Origin: Neorhizobium galegae
Lineage (GTDB): Bacteria; Pseudomonadota; Alphaproteobacteria; Rhizobiales; Rhizobiaceae
Length of the DNA stretch: 64,000 nt
Direction: 5' to 3'
NCBI RefSeq assembly: GCF_017877055.1
Contig: NZ_JAGIPG010000004.1
Coordinates: 248,001 to 312,000 of the forward strand
Below are positions 59,037-64,000 of this stretch, one piece after another. Positions within the stretch are counted from its first letter, which is position 1; each line of letters begins with the position of its first letter. The position numbers and the translations under genes were made by a program. The notes below the pieces were generated by a model. The model was not told the origin of the DNA and made no database searches. It worked only from the letters and a program-made list of their open reading frames with translations.

Positions 59037-60014
59037 ATGATCGTCAACGAAGGGTGTCAATTGGTCGTGATCGACGAGCGGTTGTCGAAGGGGCTTGTGC
59101 GCGCCGAAACGCGCGGCCTCACGGACGCGCTGAAGCAGCATACCGGAGAAGTGCTCAGGACCTTTCATGAAAGGGTAATGGCGCACTTCGAAAAACAGAG
59201 CCGTTTGACGCTTCCCGAAATGCAGGCAATGGCCGTCGATCTCCACAACAGCGCCAAGACAGCGTTCAATCCGCTTTGGTGCGATCTGGAGATCTCAGCC
59301 CCGACGCGCGGGCGCCCGCAATCCGGCGACTACGAAATGCTCCATTATTGGATCAACCCCAAGCACGTGGAGGGCACCGCGAACCGTCTCATGATGATCG
59401 CGATGTTTTCGGCGTGGGGAAGTCGTAAGCAAGCCTCCATGCGGGCGCACGACACCTTGACGAGCTTCTATGAGCATGCGGCGCACCGGCTGCTCCAGCG
59501 ATGCGGCAGCAACGAAGCGGCGGTCCGTGCGATCGGCGAGCGCCTGGTCGAAACAATCATAATCCCGACCCTCGCGCTTCACGATGCTCCGTCGTCACTC
59601 ATCGAGACGGAGCTGGCGATCCCTTTCATGGACGGGCTTCTGATCGGACGGTTTGTCAGGCGGTCTCCGGACACGATCGCTGGTGACCATAAAATTATCT
59701 CGAAGGCTGGCTGGCGTACCCGGCCCATCACATTCGGCGCGTTAGCCGAGTTCGTCGTCAAGACCTACATCGGTCCGAACGAGATGACGGATCGTCAGGA
59801 ACGGATCGCCTATCAGGTCGAATCGTGGTTGGATATACATCGGAAAGAAGCCGAGACAATCCGCCGCTATATCACCTATAAACTCGGAGCGTTGTGGGAT
59901 AGCGGTCATATGCGCCGAGATGAGTTCGATGCGCTCGCGGCGGATTACCGGCGGATGCACGAGAGGGTATTTATGCCAGGAAGCTCTCTCCCGATTGGCT
60001 CGTCCTTTCGATAG
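59037..60014 (+). CDS. Hypothetical protein, 325 aa
   Basis: A long open frame without a recognised family. It is soluble, helix-rich and has no signal or membrane segment. Notable stretches are CDLEISAPTRGRPQSGDYEM, LHYWINPKHVEG and IAYQVESWLDIHRKEAE. The ribosome site is not clear, so the true start may be further in. It lies between an Rrf2 relic and a nucleotidyltransferase-like relic, so it could be part of a transferred or decaying segment. Confidence 0.55.
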   Translation: MIVNEGCQLVVIDERLSKGLVRAETRGLTDALKQHTGEVLRTFHERVMAHFEKQSRLTLPEMQAMAVDLHNSAKTAFNPLWCDLEISAPTRGRPQSGDYEMLHYWINPKHVEGTANRLMMIAMFSAWGSRKQASMRAHDTLTSFYEHAAHRLLQRCGSNEAAVRAIGERLVETIIIPTLALHDAPSSLIETELAIPFMDGLLIGRFVRRSPDTIAGDHKIISKAGWRTRPITFGALAEFVVKTYIGPNEMTDRQERIAYQVESWLDIHRKEAETIRRYITYKLGALWDSGHMRRDEFDALAADYRRMHERVFMPGSSLPIGSSFR

Positions 60015-60119
60015 GGACGCGGCAATTTCGATATCTCATGAGTTAACCCTCTCGTGAGGACGGGCATCAACGACGACGACGGGACTGCACTAAGTGGCCT
60101 TGTCGCAAACTTTTCTTGA

Positions 60120-60479
60120 GTGTGCAGTTATCTCGTAAGCGGCTGCGATGTTGAGGCTCTTGCCGATGGCGGTCTCTTTCGGCTCCGGGGTGTTCTCATC
60201 GGCACGGTGGCCTTTCAGTGCTATTCAGCACTGCTGGGCGTCCGCCTTCCCATGGCTGCGATCCTGACCGGTGATGCGGACATCGCCCAAGACTATGCCA
60301 TAAGTCGAGAGGTTGAAGACAGTCTGCCTCCGATCGTTGAGCTGCTGCAGGCGTCGATGCCAGTTTCCGGCCAGTTCCACATCGATCGGGATCCGCGGCC
60401 TCGTCGGCGTTTCAGAATGCCGACGCGAGCGATTCCACACGGTCCTGATCGAGGGCGCAAAAAACCGCGAAGAAATTGA
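60120..60479 (+). pseudogene. Relic of a GSU2403-type nucleotidyltransferase-fold protein
   Basis: The frame reads GGLFRLRGVLIGTVAFQCYS, then LLGVRLPMAAILTGDADIAQ and YAISREVEDSLPPIVELLQ, close to the core of GSU2403-family proteins. The C-terminal part shifts frame after LLQ, and the N-terminal region is absent. It is read from GTG 60120 but probably not a working gene. Confidence 0.55.
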
Positions 60480-60580
60480 ACTCCCGTTTGGAGAATAGGC
60501 TGTCTTCCGATTCGAAAGCTAAGCAGTTGATATGATTCGAAGCGGCGGAGACAAATCTGATGCCGAGAGTTCGAGTCCGC

Positions 60581-61768
60581 TCAAGACCCGCGGCTGTTCC
60601 AATGTGTCGGCAATGTCTTTGGCGTGTGCATGTTGCCGTAGAGATAGGCCCAGAATGTGCCCCTTTCTTCGATGGCCGTCCTGGACCACACCTGATCCAC
60701 AGCCATCTCACCGCACCAATATGCATAGACAAATGGCGCGCGCAGGTCATGGTGAAGAAAGGCGAGGCGGGACTTGGTCACGTCGGAAGACTGTAGGGAA
60801 GCCGCCGCAATCCCCGGCACGACTTCATCGAGAGATCGGCCTTCACCGAGCACCTTCCAGGCAGCACGGCACCTGAGTGCCGAACGAAGACGTTGCAGAT
60901 GTTGGCCGAGATGATCCTCCGGCGTTTCGATCCAGTCGAGAAACTGCAGGCCGTTATCGGCAATGCCTTCGAAGAGGGCGGAGCTTGCCGAACTTGTGAC
61001 GACTTGAGCCGCATCAAGCGGCATGAGGCCCTCCATTACGCGCCGTTCGCGCAGCTTGAGATGAACGAGATGGCCGGGAAACGCTTCGTGCACCGCCAGA
61101 TGCTTGAGGCTGAACGCAGTGTACGGAAAGCCGACATTCAGCAGCACCTGCCTGCCGGGGAAGTCACAATAGGCCGAATACGGCACATCCCGTCGGGCGA
61201 CCGGCTTTATCCACTCGTCGTCCAGCCAGCAGGCGTTCAATGCGGTCGCCAAAGCGCCGCAGCGCGCCCGCGCCTTGCGCTGAAAGTCTGCAAGCACGTC
61301 GAGCACCTTGTCCTCCGGTATTCGAGCATGCTCTTCCCAACGCCCAAAGTCCTCCAAAAGGCTCCCGCCTCGAAAGCCGAGCTCGTCCAGTGCTTGACGA
61401 ATGCCCTTGTGATAGCCCGTTATGACCTCATCGGGGATGTCACGGACGTCGACACGGATCTGCCGCTCCAGTCTCTCGGCGAAAGTGATGGGATCGCCGC
61501 GGAACGTGGCGATCAAAGCAAGCAGCGAATCGGACATCTCGTCGAGCCAGTCCCCACGCAGTGCAGTTTCCGCTTGCCCAAGACGGTCGCGCAGGGACAG
61601 GAGCGCGGCTTCTGCCTCCTCGTAGCTGTCAAATCGCTGCGGCACGACCTCGGCGACAGCGACCGGTATCAGCCCCTCGGCGTCCAGAATGCCGGCATTG
61701 CGATTGCGGCTGCGGTAGAGCATATCAAGACCGGCCGATATCGCCGCCAATTCTCTTCCCAATTCCAT
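60581..61768 (-). CDS. DUF885 family putative metallopeptidase
   Basis: A 395-aa protein with the DUF885 signature HEAFPGHLVH (about residues 228-237), a variant HExxPGH zinc motif, followed by LFEGIADNGLQFLDW, where a Glu could be the further metal ligand. No signal peptide is seen. It follows an amidohydrolase and a peptide-type ABC ATPase on the same strand, which suggests cleavage of imported peptides, though family members are poorly characterised. Confidence 0.82.
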   Translation of the reverse strand: MELGRELAAISAGLDMLYRSRNRNAGILDAEGLIPVAVAEVVPQRFDSYEEAEAALLSLRDRLGQAETALRGDWLDEMSDSLLALIATFRGDPITFAERLERQIRVDVRDIPDEVITGYHKGIRQALDELGFRGGSLLEDFGRWEEHARIPEDKVLDVLADFQRKARARCGALATALNACWLDDEWIKPVARRDVPYSAYCDFPGRQVLLNVGFPYTAFSLKHLAVHEAFPGHLVHLKLRERRVMEGLMPLDAAQVVTSSASSALFEGIADNGLQFLDWIETPEDHLGQHLQRLRSALRCRAAWKVLGEGRSLDEVVPGIAAASLQSSDVTKSRLAFLHHDLRAPFVYAYWCGEMAVDQVWSRTAIEERGTFWAYLYGNMHTPKTLPTHWNSRGS

Positions 61769-61861
61769 CCACTTTGCTCCGCTGTTCGTTGTATCTGAAG
61801 GCTCGTTGCGACGACGAGCAGGTGCCGGCCGTCAGCCGGAAGCCTGGTCGAAAAGCGCCAT

Positions 61862-63097
61862 CTATTTGAATGCGTGGCTTTTCACGAAACCGCCGTCCTT
61901 GACGATGATCGGCATATGGGCGCCCTGATGTGTGAGCAGCGACATGTCGTCGAGCGGATTGCCGTCGACCACGATCAGATCGGCAAAGGCGCCGGCTGCG
62001 ACGCAACCGATCTTGCCCTCCATCCTGAGCAGCTTCGCCGCGACATGGGTTGCCGAGGCGATGACCTCGTGAGCGGGCAGCACGCGTGCTCGGATCAGGA
62101 ATTCCTCGGACTGGTGCCTGTGCATCTCGCCGAGAAGATCGGTGCCGTAGGCCATCGGCAGGCCTGCCTCGCGCATGATCGAGAGCGATTCCATGCCGGC
62201 AAGCCGCACAGAATCCACCTTGGCGACGGAGGCGGGCGGCAGGCCGAGCGCCGCGCCCTCGACGCCGAGCTTCTCGTAGGTGACGAGTGTCGGCACCGAG
62301 ATGCAGCCGTTCTCGACGGCGAATTTCGCCGTTTCCGGTGTGATCAGGTTGCAGTGCTCCAGCGAATGGATGCCGCATTCGATTGCGCGGCGGATCGCCT
62401 TGTCGGTGTAGAGATGGGCAGCGACATAGGTGCCGGCGTTCTCCGCTTCCTCGGCCGCGGCGATCAGCTCCTCCCGCGAAAACCCGAGAAAATGGATCGG
62501 ATCCGTCGGCGAGGCGATGCCGCCGTTTGCCATGACCTTGATGAAATGCGCGCCCGATTTCAGCTCCTCGCGCGCGGCCTTGCGCACTTCCGGCACGCCG
62601 TCGCAGATGCGGCCGAGATTGCCGAGCATATGGCCGGTCTTCGGGGTCGGTGTATCGTCGTAGGGGCCGCGGTAATCCGTGTGGCCGCCGGACTGGGAGA
62701 GCGCCTTGCCGCAGATGTTGAGCCTCGGCGTCGGCCATGGCGCTTCCTGTGTTGCCGCAAGCAGGCCGGATGTGGCGCCGCCAAGATCGCGGACGGTGGT
62801 GAAGCCGCGCATCAGCATTTCGCCCATGATCTTGAAGGCGCGCACCGTGACGATCGGATCGGGAAGCTTGGCGTTCTGCCCGAGGTTCGCCATGCCGGCG
62901 ATGACATGCACATGCGCATCGATCAGGCCCGGCATCAGCACTTTGCCGGATAGATCGATGCGTTCGGCGGCAGCGCTGGTGATCGAGGGCGATACCTCGC
63001 GGATCACATCGCCTTCGACAAACACCGACATCGGCTCGCTTGCCTCCGGGCTGGTTCCATCGACGATGCGGGCATTTTCGAAAAGGATGGCGGCCAC
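61862..63097 (-). CDS. Metal-dependent amidohydrolase (imidazolonepropionase/prolidase-like)
   Basis: A 411-aa amidohydrolase-superfamily protein. Metal ligands are suggested by LIDAHVHVI (HxH), a carboxylated-Lys region GAHFIKVMANGG, VAAHLYTD, SLEHCN and YGTDLLGEM (final Asp). C-terminal FADLIVVDGNPLDD is the usual beta-sandwich strand. Relatives include Xaa-Pro and Xaa-Arg dipeptidases and similar hydrolases. It lies in a minus-strand set with a dipeptide-type ABC ATPase, a GAF protein and DUF885. Confidence 0.88.
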   Translation of the reverse strand: MAAILFENARIVDGTSPEASEPMSVFVEGDVIREVSPSITSAAAERIDLSGKVLMPGLIDAHVHVIAGMANLGQNAKLPDPIVTVRAFKIMGEMLMRGFTTVRDLGGATSGLLAATQEAPWPTPRLNICGKALSQSGGHTDYRGPYDDTPTPKTGHMLGNLGRICDGVPEVRKAAREELKSGAHFIKVMANGGIASPTDPIHFLGFSREELIAAAEEAENAGTYVAAHLYTDKAIRRAIECGIHSLEHCNLITPETAKFAVENGCISVPTLVTYEKLGVEGAALGLPPASVAKVDSVRLAGMESLSIMREAGLPMAYGTDLLGEMHRHQSEEFLIRARVLPAHEVIASATHVAAKLLRMEGKIGCVAAGAFADLIVVDGNPLDDMSLLTHQGAHMPIIVKDGGFVKSHAFK

Positions 63098-63111
63098 GGA
63101 TCTGTTCCTTC

Positions 63112-63597
63112 TCAGGCTTTGGATGCGCCGCCGGCGCGGCGGGCTTCGAGGAAGGCGGGGATCAGCAGAGGGGCAAATTTCCTGGCGATCTCCACATGCC
63201 TTTCCTCGTAGAAGAATTCCTCGTGCAGCAGGTTGATCGTGCCGATCGTCTGGCCGTCATAAACGACCGGAATGTTGATTGCCGATCCAAGGCCGAGGCT
63301 GGCGATCAGTTCATGGTCGAAGAAGGCCCATGCGATCGCCTGCGCGTCGCGACCGAGAAACGGCTTCTGCTGGCGCAGCACCAGTTCGCCCCAGGGGGTT
63401 ACCCCCATCGGCTTGCGCCCGAACACTGAATAGGCTTCCGGCATGTTGGAATAGATGCGCGAAACCTCCTGGCCGTCGACATAGAGCATGGTCAGCAGCT
63501 TGTGGCCGACCGTTTCGGCAAGGGCCGGATCCAGCGCCTCGAACAGGCGTTGCGGTTGTCCCGGTTCGGACAGTATTGGCAGAAGCGTTTCTATCAT
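63112..63597 (-). CDS. GAF domain-containing protein
   Basis: A 161-aa protein made mostly of one GAF domain. YVDGQEVSRIYSNMPEAYSV, then ELIASLGLGSAINIPVVYDG and GTINLLHEE match the ligand-binding fold. No output domain is attached. It lies between the peptide-type ABC ATPase and the amidohydrolase genes, 15 bp each side, so it may sense the substrate or modify activity of that pathway. Confidence 0.85.
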   Translation of the reverse strand: MIETLLPILSEPGQPQRLFEALDPALAETVGHKLLTMLYVDGQEVSRIYSNMPEAYSVFGRKPMGVTPWGELVLRQQKPFLGRDAQAIAWAFFDHELIASLGLGSAINIPVVYDGQTIGTINLLHEEFFYEERHVEIARKFAPLLIPAFLEARRAGGASKA

Positions 63598-63612
63598 CAG
63601 TCTTCTCCAATT

Positions 63613-64000
63613 TCAGCGGTGATGACAGGCGACGGAATGATCCTCGCCCTTCTCCTCGAGGGGTGGATCGACCTGCCGGCAGATGTCGGTCGCCAGCGGG
63701 CAGCGGGTGTGGAAGGCGCATCCGACGGGCTTTCGGGTAGCGCTCGGAATGTCGTCGCTTGCCGCGCTGAACGTGTGGCGATGATGCGGATCGTGCGACG
63801 GCGCGGAACGCAGCAGCAGTTCCGTATAGGGATGCAGCGGTTTGCCGAAGATCCAGGTCTTGCGGCCGATCTCGACGATCTTGCCGAGATACATCACGGC
63901 CACCCGGTCCGAAACGTGCTCGACCACGCCGAGATCATGGGAGATGAACAGATAGGAGAGCCCGAGCTCTTTCTGGAGGTCGGCGAGCAGGTTGAGGATC
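63613..64000 (-). CDS. Oligopeptide/dipeptide ABC transporter ATP-binding protein (5' end cut by window edge)
   Basis: The frame is open to the right edge and reads the last 128 codons of an OppF/DppF-type ATPase: LSYLFISHDLGVVEHVSDRV (H-loop), VMYLGKIVEIG, and the C-terminal oligo_HPY region with CAFHTRCPLATDICRQVDPP. The cysteines CxxxxxxC are part of the iron-sulfur-like motif of this family. Walker A and the signature lie beyond the window. It leads a minus-strand operon with GAF, amidohydrolase and DUF885 genes, fitting peptide uptake. Confidence 0.88.
   Translation of the reverse strand, partial: ILNLLADLQKELGLSYLFISHDLGVVEHVSDRVAVMYLGKIVEIGRKTWIFGKPLHPYTELLLRSAPSHDPHHRHTFSAASDDIPSATRKPVGCAFHTRCPLATDICRQVDPPLEEKGEDHSVACHHR

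Noticed and set aside
61874..62953. 359-aa plus-strand frame opposite the amidohydrolase
   Set aside because: The minus-strand amidohydrolase has all metal motifs; the plus frame is His/Arg-rich shadow sequence.
1..64000. CRISPR array, tRNA or rRNA genes, origin of replication
   Set aside because: No regularly spaced direct repeats, no tRNA-like cloverleaf with CCA end and no repABC-type genes were seen on reading; a tRNAscan or CRISPR finder run would settle it.

Overview
The window looks like an accessory replicon or island from a Rhizobiaceae-type alphaproteobacterium (Rhizobium, Agrobacterium or Ensifer relatives). The evidence is GC-rich coding, many ABC uptake operons each with its own regulator, a HutC/MocR/LysR/LacI/AraC regulator set, TGA-N9-TCA elements like rhizobial iron (IRO) boxes, and a PmtA-like methyltransferase. 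No rRNA, tRNA, CRISPR array or replication origin was seen. Both ends cut through genes.

Layout. 1-3090 (-): a three-gene isoquinoline-1-oxidoreductase-type molybdenum hydroxylase with its own diheme cytochrome c; the Mo subunit runs off the left edge. 3184-9383 (-): methyltransferases, a DedA protein, SDR, aldo/keto reductase and MFS genes, with a divergent AraC regulator (9435-10469). 10644-15929: a PEP-hydrolase-like/UPF0261 pair and two divergent MocR regulators. 16027-22119 (+): a catabolic island with SDR, DUF3237, an amino-acid-type ABC transporter, a DapA-superfamily lyase and an aldo/keto reductase. 22148-28173 (-): an NMT1-type ABC transporter with nucleoside hydrolase, adenosine deaminase and a third MocR protein as the last gene. 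28922-34548: a HutC-like regulator divergent from a polar amino-acid ABC operon that ends in a histidine-ammonia-lyase homologue. 35110-38227: LysR plus small oxidoreductase genes. 39121-40686: an MHYT-PAS-GGDEF protein. 41113-47674 (-): a LacI-controlled sugar ABC operon with a GH63-like glycosidase. 48750-57882 (+): a Has-type heme acquisition hub (ECF sigma, FecR, STN-TonB receptor, HasA-like exoprotein, type I secretion ATPase and adaptor, heme oxygenase). 60581-64000 (-): peptide-uptake ABC ATPase, GAF, amidohydrolase and DUF885 genes.

The most unusual content: (i) the histidine-ammonia-lyase homologue lacks exactly the Ala-Ser-Gly that forms the MIO cofactor and has other active-site changes; (ii) the HasA-like exoprotein has no histidine at all and appears to lack the heme-ligand loop; (iii) two MocR paralogues bordering the catabolic island have Arg in place of the PLP-binding Lys; (iv) the heme cluster shows a readable regulatory design, with two IRO-like boxes and two matched ECF promoters (TGAAA-N17-TGTCTAT) before fecR and before the receptor; (v) at least eight gene relics lie in the spacers, including an Rrf2-family relic beside the heme cluster and an ISL3 transposase relic before it.
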